Shown here one piece after another: positions 41,801 to 52,137 of a DNA stretch of 64,000 nucleotides. Position numbers and translations under genes: made by a program. Position 1 is the first letter of the stretch. Each line of letters begins with the position of its first letter. This DNA comes from UMGS1251 sp036666555 (GTDB lineage: Bacteria; Bacillota; Clostridia; Lachnospirales; Lachnospiraceae): NCBI GenBank assembly GCA_036666555.1, contig JAVWVS010000005.1:1-64000 (forward strand), read 5' to 3'. The notes beneath the pieces were generated by a model. That model made no database searches. It was given only the letters and a program-made list of their open reading frames with translations, and was not told where the DNA came from.

Positions 41801-43222
41801 TTGATTCATCAATACCAAAATAATGGATATCGTATTGTCATGGATGTGAACAGTGGTTGTGTTCATGTGGTAGACCAGTTGGGATATGACTTAATTGCCA
41901 GCCTAAGAAAACAAAATGAGGAACAGACTGTAGCGTCCTTGGAAGAACAGGAAACATTTGAGTCTGCTTGTGAGCAGCTTTGTGACGTGCATCCCAAGGA
42001 AGAATTGAAAGAAGCTTATGAAGATATTTTGGAGTTGACGAAAGCAGGACAACTTTTTACAAAGGATATCTATGAATCTTATATCGAAGAAGTCAAAGGG
42101 CGTAAAACAGTGGTAAAAGCATTATGCCTACATATTGCCCATGATTGTAATCTGGCATGTAAGTATTGCTTTGCCGAAGAAGGCGAATACCATGGAAGAA
42201 GGGCGCTTATGTCCTATGAAGTGGGGAAAAAAGCGTTGGATTTTCTGATTCAAAATTCCGGAAGCAGAAGGAATCTGGAAGTAGATTTCTTTGGAGGAGA
42301 ACCACTGATGAACTGGGATGTGGTCACACAATTAGTAGCTTATGGACGGGAACAGGAACGTAAGTACGAGAAGCATTTTCGATTTACAGTGACGACCAAT
42401 GGAGTCTTGTTAAATGATGACATTCAGGCGTTTGTCAATAAAGAAATGGACAATGTGGTATTAAGCCTGGATGGACGTAAAGAAGTGAATGACCGGATGC
42501 GCCCTTTCCGAAACGGAAAAGGAAGCTACGATTTGATTGTTCCTAAATTTCAAAAATTGGCCGAGAGCCGGCATCAGGAAAAGTATTATATCAGAGGTAC
42601 ATTTACCCGGGATAATCTGGATTTTTCCAAGGATGTACTTCATTTTGCAGATCTGGGATTTAAACAAATGTCTATAGAACCGGTGGTAGGTGCCGAGACC
42701 GACCCTTATGCTATTCGAGAAGAGGATCTTCCATTTATTTTCGAACAGTATGATACATTGGCAAAGACGATGATTGAACGAGAAAAAGCAGGAAATGGAT
42801 TTACGTTCTTTCATTTTATGATTGACTTAGAAGGTGGGCCTTGTGTGGCAAAACGGCTATCGGGTTGTGGCTCGGGAACCGAATATATGGCAGTGACTCC
42901 TTGGGGGGATTTCTATCCTTGTCATCAGTTTGTAGGAGAGGAAGAATTCCTTATGGGCAATGTGGATAGTGGAATTGTCAAACCGGAGATTGCAGATGAA
43001 TTTCGAAGTTGTAGCGTTTATTCAAAAGAAAAATGCAGGAATTGTTTTGCCAGATTTTATTGTAGCGGTGGCTGTATGGCCAATGCACATAAATTTCAAG
43101 GATCTATTCATGATGCTTATGATATGGGATGTGAAATGGAACGAAAGCGCGTAGAGTGTGCAATTATGATAAAAGCTGCATTGGCAGAGGAAGAAGGGAA
43201 TGAAAAACATGAAGAAAAATAA
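41801..43222 (+). CDS. scfB: SCIFF maturase, radical SAM with SPASM domain, TTG start
   Basis: A 473-residue radical SAM enzyme. The N-terminal peptide-binding part (about 1-95) precedes the CX3CX2C cluster motif with Cys116, Cys120 and Cys123 (DCNLACKYCFAEEG). The SPASM domain at the end holds the auxiliary Fe-S cysteines (GPCVAKRLSGCGSG, YPCHQF, CRNCFARFYCSGGC). It installs thioether bonds in ScfA. The TTG at 41801 follows AAGGGG at 9 bp and no ATG fits. The order TIGR04086-like, scfA, scfB, secDF is known from Clostridia. It overlaps the secDF start. Confidence 0.95.
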   Translation: MIHQYQNNGYRIVMDVNSGCVHVVDQLGYDLIASLRKQNEEQTVASLEEQETFESACEQLCDVHPKEELKEAYEDILELTKAGQLFTKDIYESYIEEVKGRKTVVKALCLHIAHDCNLACKYCFAEEGEYHGRRALMSYEVGKKALDFLIQNSGSRRNLEVDFFGGEPLMNWDVVTQLVAYGREQERKYEKHFRFTVTTNGVLLNDDIQAFVNKEMDNVVLSLDGRKEVNDRMRPFRNGKGSYDLIVPKFQKLAESRHQEKYYIRGTFTRDNLDFSKDVLHFADLGFKQMSIEPVVGAETDPYAIREEDLPFIFEQYDTLAKTMIEREKAGNGFTFFHFMIDLEGGPCVAKRLSGCGSGTEYMAVTPWGDFYPCHQFVGEEEFLMGNVDSGIVKPEIADEFRSCSVYSKEKCRNCFARFYCSGGCMANAHKFQGSIHDAYDMGCEMERKRVECAIMIKAALAEEEGNEKHEEK

Positions 43223-45350
43223 AGGAGTCATCAGTCTGATATTAATTGCTGCCATGATGGTACTGCTTGGATTTACCACGGTGGTAGGACTAGGAAAAAC
43301 AGGCACAGGCGCGGCAAAACACATTAAGCTGGGTCTGGATCTTGCAGGAGGAGTCAGTATCACCTATCAGACCAAGAATGCGAATCCAAAGGCTGAGGAA
43401 ATGAGTGACACTATTTACAAGCTGCAAAAACGTATTGAGCAATACAGTACAGAAGCAACGGTATACCAAGAGGGAAAGAATCGAATCAATATCGAAATCC
43501 CGGGAGTATCGGATGCCAACGAAATTCTAAATGAACTGGGACAACCAGGCTCATTGGTATTTCAAGATGCCACGGGAAAGACGGTACTCAGTGGTACAGA
43601 TATTGCCACAGCAGAAGCGAAGACCACTCAGGACGATATGCAGAACAAACAATATATCGTAGAACTGAGTCTGAATAAAGAGGGAACGAAAAAGTTTTCG
43701 GAAGCAACCAAAGCCAATGTAGGAAAACAAATTGCCATTGTCTATGATGGACAAGCGATTAGTAATCCGACTGTGAAGACACAAATTGACGGCGGACAAG
43801 CTTACATTGATGGAATGGCATCTTATGAAGAAGCGGAAAATCTAGCTTCGACCATTCGTATCGGTGGATTAAAACTGGAATTAGAAGAGCTGCGTTCCAA
43901 CGTAGTGGGAGCACAATTGGGAGAAGAAGCAATCAGCACCAGCTTAATGGCCGGAGCAATCGGACTTGCAATTATCTTTGTGTTCATGTGTATTGTATAT
44001 TTGTTGCCGGGGTTTGCATCCAGTATTGCTTTGATTATCTATACAGCAATTATTCTGGTACTTCTGAATGCATTTAATATTACCCTGACACTTCCGGGTA
44101 TTGCAGGTATTGTACTGTCCATTGGTATGGCGGTAGATGCCAATGTGATTATATTTGCCAGAGTACAAGAAGAACTGGGCGCAGGAAAGAATGTAAAAAC
44201 AGCTTTGAAGATGGGATTCCAAAAGGCACTTTCAGCCATTGTGGATGGAAATATCACCACCTTGATTGCGGCATTGGTATTATGGATTAAGGGAAGCGGA
44301 AGTGTGAAGGGATTTGCACAGACCTTGGCACTTGGTATTGTCATTTCTATGTTTACCGCATTATTTATTACCAGAATGATTATCTATGCATTTTATGCCA
44401 TAGGGCTGAGGGACCCTAAGCTTTATGGAACGAAGAAAGAAAGAAAAACCATTAATTTCCTTTCCAAAAAGAACATCTTCTTTATTGCATCGGCGCTGGT
44501 GATTCTAGCAGGTGTAGTGGTGATGGGTGTCAACACGGGACGTGGAAAAGGCGGATTGAATTATAGCTTGGAATTCAAAGGCGGAACTTCTACTACGGTA
44601 GAATTTAAGGAAGATTATTCCATCAAGGAAATTGATTCCAAAATTGTTCCACTCATTGAAAAAGTGACGAAGGATGCCAGTGTGCAGCCAACCAAGGTAA
44701 AGGAAACCAATAATATTATCTTTAAAACCAGAGCTTTGAATTTACAGGAAAGGGAAGCACTGAATGCAACCTTGGTGAAAAATTTCCAAGTAGATGATCA
44801 GAAAATTACTTCGGAAAATATTAGTTCCACCATTAGCTCCGAGATGCGTAGTGATGCAGCAGTAGCGGTGGTAATAGCGACAATCTGTATGCTAATCTAT
44901 ATTTGGTTCCGATTCAAAGACATCCGATTTGCCGCCAGTGCGGTGTTGGCACTGGTACATGATGTGCTGGTAGTTCTCGTGTTCTATGGTGTGGCACGAA
45001 TTTCTGTAGGCAGTACATTTATTGCCTGTATGTTGACGATTGTGGGATATTCAATTAATGCCACCATTGTTATCTTTGACCGGGTGCGTGAGAATATGAA
45101 GCTCCAAAAGAGAAATGAAGATTTGAAAGAAATCGTTAACAAAAGTATTACGCAAACACTTACAAGGAGTATCTACACCTCTCTCACCACGTTTGTTATG
45201 GTAGCAGTGCTGTTCATCTTGGGCGTTAGCTCCATTCGAGAATTTGCACTTCCATTAATGATGGGGATTGTATGTGGTGCATATTCTTCGGTATGTATTA
45301 CGGGAGCACTCTGGTATGTACTGCGCACAAAATTTGCAAAAAGAAAATAG
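43209..45350 (+). CDS. secDF: Fused protein translocase subunit SecDF
   Basis: A protein of about 713 residues joining SecD and SecF, each with six membrane segments. SecD part: KLGLDLAGGVSITYQ and DANVIIFARVQEELG; SecF part: FKGGTSTTVEF and YSINATIVIFDRVRENM. It uses the proton gradient to pull exported proteins out of SecYEG. ATG 43209 gives a normal distance from GAAGGGA, while ATG 43200 is nearly on it, so I use 43209; either way the start overlaps scfB. A terminator-like stem follows at 45373. Confidence 0.93.
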   Translation: MKKNKGVISLILIAAMMVLLGFTTVVGLGKTGTGAAKHIKLGLDLAGGVSITYQTKNANPKAEEMSDTIYKLQKRIEQYSTEATVYQEGKNRINIEIPGVSDANEILNELGQPGSLVFQDATGKTVLSGTDIATAEAKTTQDDMQNKQYIVELSLNKEGTKKFSEATKANVGKQIAIVYDGQAISNPTVKTQIDGGQAYIDGMASYEEAENLASTIRIGGLKLELEELRSNVVGAQLGEEAISTSLMAGAIGLAIIFVFMCIVYLLPGFASSIALIIYTAIILVLLNAFNITLTLPGIAGIVLSIGMAVDANVIIFARVQEELGAGKNVKTALKMGFQKALSAIVDGNITTLIAALVLWIKGSGSVKGFAQTLALGIVISMFTALFITRMIIYAFYAIGLRDPKLYGTKKERKTINFLSKKNIFFIASALVILAGVVVMGVNTGRGKGGLNYSLEFKGGTSTTVEFKEDYSIKEIDSKIVPLIEKVTKDASVQPTKVKETNNIIFKTRALNLQEREALNATLVKNFQVDDQKITSENISSTISSEMRSDAAVAVVIATICMLIYIWFRFKDIRFAASAVLALVHDVLVVLVFYGVARISVGSTFIACMLTIVGYSINATIVIFDRVRENMKLQKRNEDLKEIVNKSITQTLTRSIYTSLTTFVMVAVLFILGVSSIREFALPLMMGIVCGAYSSVCITGALWYVLRTKFAKRK

Positions 45351-45372
45351 AAAACAACGTACAAAGTACAGG

Positions 45373-45408
45373 ATGGTGTTGGGGCGGTAGTGCTTCAGCA
45401 CCATTTTT
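45373..45408 (+). terminator. Terminator-like stem between secDF and recJ
   Basis: ATGGTGTTG pairs with CAGCACCAT (one G-T pair), followed by TTTTT. It lies 17 bp before the recJ start, so readthrough must allow recJ expression or recJ has another promoter. Confidence 0.5.
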
Positions 45409-45424
45409 GACTCGGAGGAGAAAA

Positions 45425-47143
45425 ATGGAAAAATGGGTTTTACTTCGAAAAGGTGCAGATTTTCAGAAAATAGGGAAACAGTTTCATATTCAGCCAAGGA
45501 TTGCCAGTTTGATCCGCAATCGGGATATTATTGGGGAGAAGGCCATTGATACCTATCTTCACGGAACGATTGCAGATTTACACGATGGAATGTGGATGAA
45601 AGATATGGATAAGGCCGTGGAGATTCTATCGGAAAAGATTCGAGAGGGTCAGAAAATCAGGGTCATTGGGGATTATGATATTGACGGGATTCACTCTACA
45701 TACATACTATTAGAGGGAATTCGGTTATTAGGTGGAAACGTGGATATTGACATTCCAGACCGGATGAAAGATGGATATGGATTGAATAAACATCTCATAG
45801 AGAGCGCATTTGATGCAGATGTGGATACCATTGTCACTTGCGACAATGGGATTGCGGCAAGAGAAGAAATTGCATACGGAAAAGAAATGGGTATGACCAT
45901 AATCGTAACCGATCATCATGAGGTTCCCTATGAGGAAGCAGAAGGGGAGAAGAAGTATCTGCTTCCCCCGGCGGATGCAGTAGTAGATCCGAAACAGGTG
46001 GATTGTACCTATCCCTTTGATGGATTATGTGGTGCGGGGGTAGCCTACAAACTGGTGGAAGCATTATACAATGTCATGGGAAGAGATGTGGAAGATGTTG
46101 ACTATCTTATGGAAAATGTAGCCATTGCCACTGTTGGGGATGTTATGGATCTGGTAGACGAGAACCGAATTTTTGTGAAACAAGGATTGGAAATGTTAAA
46201 ACAGACGAAGAATCTGGGGATGAAAGCACTAATGGAATGCACCAAAGTTCCAGTAGACAGGTTATCGGCTTACCATATTGGATTTGTTCTGGGGCCTTGT
46301 ATGAATGCAAGTGGAAGATTGGATACGGCCAAACGTGCCTTGGAACTTTTGTGTGCGAACACTAAAAAAGAAGCGGATATATTGGCAGGGGATTTGAAAG
46401 CACTCAATGACAGCCGAAAAGACATGACCGAAGTGGCGGTGAAACAGGCAATTACACAAGTGGAGGAGACTGCCATAGGGGAAGATCGTGTAGTTGTTGT
46501 TTATTTACCGGATTGTCATGAAAGTCTTGCGGGTATTGTAGCAGGCAGACTGCGGGAACGCTATCATAAACCAACATATGTACTGACCAAAGGAACGGAA
46601 GGTGTCAAAGGTTCCGGACGATCCATAGAGGCGTACTCCATGTATGATGAACTTCACAAATGCAGACAGTTGCTGACCAAGTTTGGTGGGCATAAACTGG
46701 CGGCGGGACTATCTTTGGACGAAACCAAGGTAGCGGAGTTTCGAAAAAAAATCAACGAAGTATCTACGCTGACAGTAGAAGATTTGGTGGAAAAAGTATC
46801 GATTGATATGCAGCTTCCCTTTTCTGAGGTGAATGAAGAGTTCATCCGGGAGTTGGCATTGTTGGAGCCATTTGGCAAGGGAAACAGCAAACCGGTTTTT
46901 GTAGAAAAAAACATTGAGATATTGAATTATAAGGTACTGGGAAAAAGAGAAAATGTTCTGAAGCTACGTGTCCAAGACGGAAGTGGTGTTCAGCTGGATG
47001 CATTATATTTTGGTGACATTCCACTATTTCTCTCTCAGATAGAACAAAATCCTCATGAGAAAAGGGCTTTTGTTTACTATCCAGGGATCAATGAATATAT
47101 GGGGAGAAAGACACTACAGATTACCATTGGAAATTATCAATGA
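45425..47143 (+). CDS. recJ: Single-strand DNA exonuclease RecJ
   Basis: A 572-residue DHH-family nuclease that degrades single-stranded DNA 5' to 3' in recombination and repair. It shows the metal motifs VIGDYDIDGIHSTYILLEG, TIVTCDNGIAA and IIVTDHHEVP, the DHHA1 part GSGRSIEAYSMYDEL with GGHKLAAGLSL, and an OB-fold C-terminus. ATG 45425 has GGAGGAGAAAA before it; the frame upstream runs into the secDF end and has no site. It is a little short compared with longer RecJ proteins but domains look complete. Confidence 0.93.
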   Translation: MEKWVLLRKGADFQKIGKQFHIQPRIASLIRNRDIIGEKAIDTYLHGTIADLHDGMWMKDMDKAVEILSEKIREGQKIRVIGDYDIDGIHSTYILLEGIRLLGGNVDIDIPDRMKDGYGLNKHLIESAFDADVDTIVTCDNGIAAREEIAYGKEMGMTIIVTDHHEVPYEEAEGEKKYLLPPADAVVDPKQVDCTYPFDGLCGAGVAYKLVEALYNVMGRDVEDVDYLMENVAIATVGDVMDLVDENRIFVKQGLEMLKQTKNLGMKALMECTKVPVDRLSAYHIGFVLGPCMNASGRLDTAKRALELLCANTKKEADILAGDLKALNDSRKDMTEVAVKQAITQVEETAIGEDRVVVVYLPDCHESLAGIVAGRLRERYHKPTYVLTKGTEGVKGSGRSIEAYSMYDELHKCRQLLTKFGGHKLAAGLSLDETKVAEFRKKINEVSTLTVEDLVEKVSIDMQLPFSEVNEEFIRELALLEPFGKGNSKPVFVEKNIEILNYKVLGKRENVLKLRVQDGSGVQLDALYFGDIPLFLSQIEQNPHEKRAFVYYPGINEYMGRKTLQITIGNYQ

Positions 47144-47170
47144 AAATGCCATTTGGGGTGGTTAGAAACG

Positions 47171-47199
47171 TTGAAAAGCAATCATGGATATGGTATAGT
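47171..47199 (+). promoter_or_regulatory. Promoter of apt-relA-hemZ-hisS-aspS
   Basis: TTGAAA (47171-47176), 17 bp, TATAGT (47194-47199) with TGG before the -10 box. It lies 37 bp before apt. Confidence 0.7.
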
Positions 47200-47235
47200 A
47201 AAAGTTACTAATTGTGCGCAGGAGATAAATAAAAA

Positions 47236-47760
47236 ATGAAATCAATAGAAGAATACGTAGTGAATATACCTAATTTTCCGGAACCGGGAATTATGTTTCG
47301 TGATATAACCAGTATCTTAGAAGATGCAGACGGGCTACGGCTGGCTGTGGATTTGATGCAGGAAAAATTAAAAGATATTTCTTTTGAAACCATTGTTGGG
47401 CCGGAAGCCAGAGGATTTATCTTCGGGATGCCCATTGCATACAATATGCATAAGGCTTTTGTTCCGATTCGGAAAAAGGGGAAACTACCCCGGGAAGTCA
47501 TTTCCACTAAGTATGATTTAGAATATGGCAGTGCAGAACTGGAAATACACAAAGGATCGATTCAGCCGGGACAAAAAGTGGCTATTGTAGATGATTTACT
47601 GGCCACCGGAGGAACGATGAAGGCGATGATTGAGATGGTAGAAGAATTAGGTGGCGAAGTTGTTTCAATTATATGCTTAATGGAACTTGCGGGGTTAGAA
47701 GGCAGAACTACATTACAGGGACATCATGTAGAGTCTGTGATTGTATATCCGGGAAAATAA
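47236..47760 (+). CDS. apt: Adenine phosphoribosyltransferase
   Basis: A 174-residue type I PRTase that salvages adenine to AMP. It shows the N-terminal IPNFPEPGIMFRDIT motif, VGPEARGFIFGMPIA, and the PRPP loop VAIVDDLLATGGTMKA. Length and motifs are typical. A ribosome site AGGAGAT precedes the ATG. It is followed after 14 bp by the relA homologue, a common pairing in Firmicutes. Confidence 0.96.
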   Translation: MKSIEEYVVNIPNFPEPGIMFRDITSILEDADGLRLAVDLMQEKLKDISFETIVGPEARGFIFGMPIAYNMHKAFVPIRKKGKLPREVISTKYDLEYGSAELEIHKGSIQPGQKVAIVDDLLATGGTMKAMIEMVEELGGEVVSIICLMELAGLEGRTTLQGHHVESVIVYPGK

Positions 47761-47774
47761 AAGGGGGGTCTGAT

Positions 47775-50078
47775 ATGGCAGATGTAACAAGTGAAAACCA
47801 AAGTAAAAATGTAGAAATAGTCGATGGGCACGAAGTAAAAGCACCTGCGGATTATCAAAACCCAGAGCAATTGTATGATAAGCTGATTGCGCGCATTCGG
47901 AAATATCATCCATCTACGGATATTAGTATGATTGAAAAAGCATATCAGACCGCAAAAAAATCTCATGGCGATCAACTGAGAAAATCTGGAGAACCTTATA
48001 TTATTCATCCCTTGTGGGTAGGAATTATTCTGGCAGAGTTGGAATTGGATAAGGAAACCATTGCCACCGGAATTCTTCATGATGTAGTAGAAGATACCGA
48101 TATGTCGATTGAGGACTTGGCCAAAGAATTTGGCAGTGAAGTTGCTCTTTTGGTAGATGGGGTTACAAAATTAGGACGTTTATCTTATTCTTCCGATAAA
48201 CTAGAAGTACAGGCAGAAAATTTACGGAAAATGTTTCTTGCTATGGCGAAGGATATCCGGGTCATTTTAATCAAATTGGCGGATCGGCTTCACAACATGC
48301 GAACGCTTCAGTTCATGCGTCCGGAGAAACAAAAAGAAATTGCAAAAGAGACCATGGATATTTACGCACCCATTGCACAACGTCTTGGTATTTCTAAAAT
48401 CAAAACAGAATTAGATGATCTGGCACTCCAATATTCACAACCGGAGATTTATTATGATTTGGTAAAGCAAATTAATGCCCGGAAAATGGAGCGGGAAGAA
48501 TTTGTGCAACAGATTGTGGCAGAAGTAACGACTCACATGGAACATGCTAAGATTCATGTGGATGTGCAGGGGCGTGTGAAGCATTTCTTTAGCATTTATA
48601 AAAAAATGGTCAATCAAGATAAGACCATTGATCAAATATATGATTTGTTTGCGGTGCGCATTATTGTGGATTCCGTGAAGGATTGTTATGCGGTGCTGGG
48701 TGTTATTCATGAAATGTATACACCGGTGCCGGGACGCTTTAAGGATTACATCGCTATGCCGAAGTCAAATATGTATCAATCTCTTCATACTACTTTGATG
48801 AGTTCCGTAGGACAACCATTTGAAATCCAAATACGTACGGAAGAGATGCATAAGACCGCAGAATACGGGATTGCAGCTCATTGGAAATATAAAGAATCCG
48901 GTGACGAAAAGAAGAGCGGAAAAGCACAGGAAGAAGAGAAATTAAGTTGGCTTCGCCAGATTCTGGAATGGCAGCGTGACATGTCTGACAATCGGGAATT
49001 TTTGAGTTTACTAAAAGGAGACTTGGATTTATTTGCAGAAGATGTCTACTGCTTTACACCCAATGGGGATGTAAAGAATCTGCCCGCAGGGTCTACGCCG
49101 GTGGATTTTGCATATGCCATCCACAGTGCTGTGGGGAATAAAATGGTAGGGGCCAGAATTAATGGAAAACTGGTCAACATTGATTATCAGATTCAAAACG
49201 GAGACCGTATTGAAATATTGACTTCCCAAAATTCCAGAGGTCCCAGCAGGGATTGGCTCAATATTGTAAAGAGCACACAGGCTAAGAATAAGATTAATCA
49301 GTGGTTCAAAAAGGAATATAAAGAAGAAAATATTGTAAGAGGAAAAGAATTAATCACTTTTTATTGTAAGACAAAGGCATTGATACAAAGTGATTTAATG
49401 AAGCCTAAATATATGCAGGTGGTGCAGCAAAAATATGGATTCAGAGATTGGGAAGCGGTACTTGCATCCATTGGGCATGGTGGACTGAAAGAAGGTCAAG
49501 TCGTTAACCGTTTGGTAGAAGAATATGGGAAAGACCATAAGAAAGAAATCACCAATGAGGCTATTTTAGAAAAAGTATCCGAAGCGGCAAAAAACAAGGT
49601 ACATATTGGAAAATCTAAGAGTGGCATTAGGGTAAAAGGAATTGATGATATGGCAGTTCGGTTTTCCAGATGCTGTAATCCGGTTCCGGGAGATGAAATC
49701 ATTGGTTTCGTTACCCGCGGAAGAGGAATGACAATCCATCGTACGGATTGTGTCAATATTCTTCACTTGTCCGTGGAAGAACGGGCCAGGCTAATCGTGG
49801 CAGAGTGGGAACACGCAGAAAGTGCAGAAGCAAGTGGTCAGTATCTTTCTGAAATCAAGATGTATGCCAATGACCGTCAGGGACTTTTGATGGAAATATC
49901 CAGAACATTTACGGAAGCAAAAATTGATGTGAAATCCATGAATGTTCGTACCAGCAAACAAGGAACAGCGACCATTGAGATGGGATTTATTGTCCATGGA
50001 AGGGACGAACTTGCCAGAGTAAATGAAAAATTGCGTCAATTAGAAGGCGTCATCGATATAGAACGAACAGTGGGGTAA
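47775..50078 (+). CDS. relA: Bifunctional (p)ppGpp synthetase/hydrolase (Rel)
   Basis: A 767-residue long RSH protein that makes and breaks the starvation alarmone. The HD hydrolase domain is intact (HDVVEDTD starting at His102). The synthetase domain has YDLFAVRIIVDSVKDCYAVLG and AMPKSNMYQSLHTTLM. The regulatory half holds a TGS domain (FTPNGDVKNLPAGSTPVDFAYAIH), a Zn-finger-like stretch RFSRCCNPVPGDEIIGF and a C-terminal ACT domain. ATG 47775 follows AAAGGGGGG. Both catalytic sites look active, so it should be a bifunctional Rel. Confidence 0.96.
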   Translation: MADVTSENQSKNVEIVDGHEVKAPADYQNPEQLYDKLIARIRKYHPSTDISMIEKAYQTAKKSHGDQLRKSGEPYIIHPLWVGIILAELELDKETIATGILHDVVEDTDMSIEDLAKEFGSEVALLVDGVTKLGRLSYSSDKLEVQAENLRKMFLAMAKDIRVILIKLADRLHNMRTLQFMRPEKQKEIAKETMDIYAPIAQRLGISKIKTELDDLALQYSQPEIYYDLVKQINARKMEREEFVQQIVAEVTTHMEHAKIHVDVQGRVKHFFSIYKKMVNQDKTIDQIYDLFAVRIIVDSVKDCYAVLGVIHEMYTPVPGRFKDYIAMPKSNMYQSLHTTLMSSVGQPFEIQIRTEEMHKTAEYGIAAHWKYKESGDEKKSGKAQEEEKLSWLRQILEWQRDMSDNREFLSLLKGDLDLFAEDVYCFTPNGDVKNLPAGSTPVDFAYAIHSAVGNKMVGARINGKLVNIDYQIQNGDRIEILTSQNSRGPSRDWLNIVKSTQAKNKINQWFKKEYKEENIVRGKELITFYCKTKALIQSDLMKPKYMQVVQQKYGFRDWEAVLASIGHGGLKEGQVVNRLVEEYGKDHKKEITNEAILEKVSEAAKNKVHIGKSKSGIRVKGIDDMAVRFSRCCNPVPGDEIIGFVTRGRGMTIHRTDCVNILHLSVEERARLIVAEWEHAESAEASGQYLSEIKMYANDRQGLLMEISRTFTEAKIDVKSMNVRTSKQGTATIEMGFIVHGRDELARVNEKLRQLEGVIDIERTVG

Positions 50079-50083
50079 AAAGG

Positions 50084-50707
50084 GTGAAAATAGAAAAGTT
50101 TGTATTGGGAATGGTTGCAACCAATTGCTATGTAATGCAAAATGAAGAAACCAAAGAAGCAGTGCTAGTAGATCCGGCAGATTGTCCGGATTATTTAGTG
50201 AATCATATTAAAAAAGAAGGATTGACCATTCGAGCTATCTTTCTTACCCATGGACATTTTGATCACATGACAGGGTTAAAAGAATGGCTTCAAGAAATAA
50301 AGGTTCCGGTATACATAGGGGAAGAAGAGAAAGAATTGTTGGCAGATCCTTTGTTAAATATGTCTGATGGAATGTATGAAGAGGGCTTTGGATTCACCGA
50401 TGCCATCTTTTTAAAAGATGGTGAAAGTGTCAGTGCTGCCGGATTTTGTTTTCAAGTGATTCATACACCGGGGCATACCGTGGGTGGTTGCTGCTATTAT
50501 GTGGAATCCGAGAAGATATTGTTTAGTGGAGACACATTATTTCGTCGTTCAGTGGGACGGTCGGATTTCCCTACGGGAGATGAAAAAGCATTGATGAGTT
50601 CTATCAAAGACAAATTATTTGAGCTTCCACTGGAGACTTTTGTATATCCCGGACATCAAGGGGAAACCTCGATTCGGGAAGAAAAAAAGGCTTGGTGTCT
50701 ATTGTGA
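50084..50707 (+). CDS. MBL-fold hydrolase (GloB-like), GTG start
   Basis: A 207-residue metallo-hydrolase with the zinc motif THGHFDHMTG (about residues 58-67), then IHTPGHTVGGCCYYV and LFSGDTLFRRSVGRSDFPTG and the end YPGHQGETSI. Such single-domain proteins are hydroxyacylglutathione-hydrolase-like or persulfide-type enzymes; the substrate is not known. Cytoplasmic. GTG 50084 lies 8 bp after GGGG, which also overlaps the end of relA. It sits 5 bp after relA and overlaps hemZ by 4 bp (GTGA), so it is translationally coupled. Confidence 0.88.
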   Translation: MKIEKFVLGMVATNCYVMQNEETKEAVLVDPADCPDYLVNHIKKEGLTIRAIFLTHGHFDHMTGLKEWLQEIKVPVYIGEEEKELLADPLLNMSDGMYEEGFGFTDAIFLKDGESVSAAGFCFQVIHTPGHTVGGCCYYVESEKILFSGDTLFRRSVGRSDFPTGDEKALMSSIKDKLFELPLETFVYPGHQGETSIREEKKAWCLL

Positions 50708-52137
50708 TAAAATTAAATTTTAATAGTGGAAAATATACGTATGATGTATATCATATTGTGAAATCATTTTTGCCGGGAGCGGAAATTGCACAACAAATTA
50801 GTCCGGACCAGACGGAAGACATTCGAGTGGAAATGGATTCGGGAAAAGAATTTTCTATTTCAGAAGTGGAAAGCAAGCATGTACTGAATCTAAAACTGTA
50901 TGAATGGTTATCGGAAATGACCGGGAAACAATTGACATGGGGAATCTTAACCGGTATTCGCCCCACTAAGATAGCGATGAAACAGTTGGAGGAAGGCATC
51001 AAGGAAGAGGAAATCCTGCAGTATTTGAAAGAGCACAATCGGGTCAGTGAGCAAAAAGCAAAGCTCTGTATTGATATTGCAAAATGTGAAAAAGCATTGC
51101 TGAAGCAGTTGGATTATGAGGAAGGCTACAGTCTTTATATTGGCATTCCATTTTGTCCTACGACCTGCAGTTATTGTTCTTTTACGTCTTATCCGATTGC
51201 AGCGTGGAAAAACCGGGTGGAAGAATATTTGGATGCCCTTTGTATAGAACTTACTTTTATAGGAACACTTGCCAAAGAAAAGCATAAAAAATTGAATACG
51301 ATTTATATTGGGGGAGGTACGCCCACTACGTTGGAGCCAAAACAATTAGACCGTCTGCTGTCTCATGTAGAGCATACTTTTTCTTATGAAAATTTGAAGG
51401 AAATCACAGTAGAAGCAGGGCGTCCGGACAGCATTACGGCAGACAAGCTGGAGGTGCTTCGCAACCATCATATATCCAGAATTTCTATTAATCCTCAGTC
51501 CATGCAACAAAAAACTCTAAATGTTATCGGCCGCAAACATACGGTAGAAGATATTAAACGAGTATATCAAATGGCACGGGAAAAAGGATTTGATAATATT
51601 AATATGGATTTGATTGCAGGACTTCCAGGAGAGTGTGAAGCAGATATGGAAGATACCTTAAAACAAATCAAAGCGTTGGCGCCGGATAGCCTTACCGTAC
51701 ATGCGCTTGCATTAAAGCGGGCATCTCGCATGGGACAGGAGCAAAAGCAGTCTATCACCGGCAACGGTAGAGATGAAAAAGAAATGGCAAAAGTTTTATC
51801 GAATATGATTGATATGGCAGCAAAATGTGCTGAAGAAATGCAACTTTTTCCTTACTATATGTATCGCCAAAAAAATATTGCCGGTAATTTTGAAAATGTA
51901 GGATATGCAAAAGAAGGAAAAGCCGGGATATACAACATTCTTATTATGGAAGAAAAGCAAACCATTGTGGCGGCCGGAGCGGGTGCCAGTACAAAACTGG
52001 TGCTTCCTAATAGACCGGAATATGCGGACAAGAATAAAAAAAGAATTGAACGTGTGGAAAATGTAAAAGATGTAGAACAATATATTTCACGTATTGATGA
52101 AATGATAGAGCGAAAGGGAGAACTATTATGGCCTTAA
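50704..52137 (+). CDS. hemZ: Oxygen-independent coproporphyrinogen dehydrogenase HemZ-type
   Basis: A 477-residue radical SAM enzyme of the HemN branch. The CX3CX2C motif uses Cys151, Cys155 and Cys158 (IPFCPTTCSYCSF), followed by YIGGGTPTTLEP, EAGRPDSIT and GLPGE. A long N-terminal part before the motif is characteristic of HemZ. The GTG start at 50704 shares bases with the upstream stop (GTGA). The exact reaction of many HemZ proteins is unproven and may not be heme synthesis in these anaerobes. It overlaps hisS by 10 bp. Confidence 0.9.
   Translation: MIKLNFNSGKYTYDVYHIVKSFLPGAEIAQQISPDQTEDIRVEMDSGKEFSISEVESKHVLNLKLYEWLSEMTGKQLTWGILTGIRPTKIAMKQLEEGIKEEEILQYLKEHNRVSEQKAKLCIDIAKCEKALLKQLDYEEGYSLYIGIPFCPTTCSYCSFTSYPIAAWKNRVEEYLDALCIELTFIGTLAKEKHKKLNTIYIGGGTPTTLEPKQLDRLLSHVEHTFSYENLKEITVEAGRPDSITADKLEVLRNHHISRISINPQSMQQKTLNVIGRKHTVEDIKRVYQMAREKGFDNINMDLIAGLPGECEADMEDTLKQIKALAPDSLTVHALALKRASRMGQEQKQSITGNGRDEKEMAKVLSNMIDMAAKCAEEMQLFPYYMYRQKNIAGNFENVGYAKEGKAGIYNILIMEEKQTIVAAGAGASTKLVLPNRPEYADKNKKRIERVENVKDVEQYISRIDEMIERKGELLWP

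Noticed and set aside
41574..43222. The scfA-scfB pair as a new peptide-modification system
   Set aside because: It matches the known SCIFF peptide and maturase in sequence and context.
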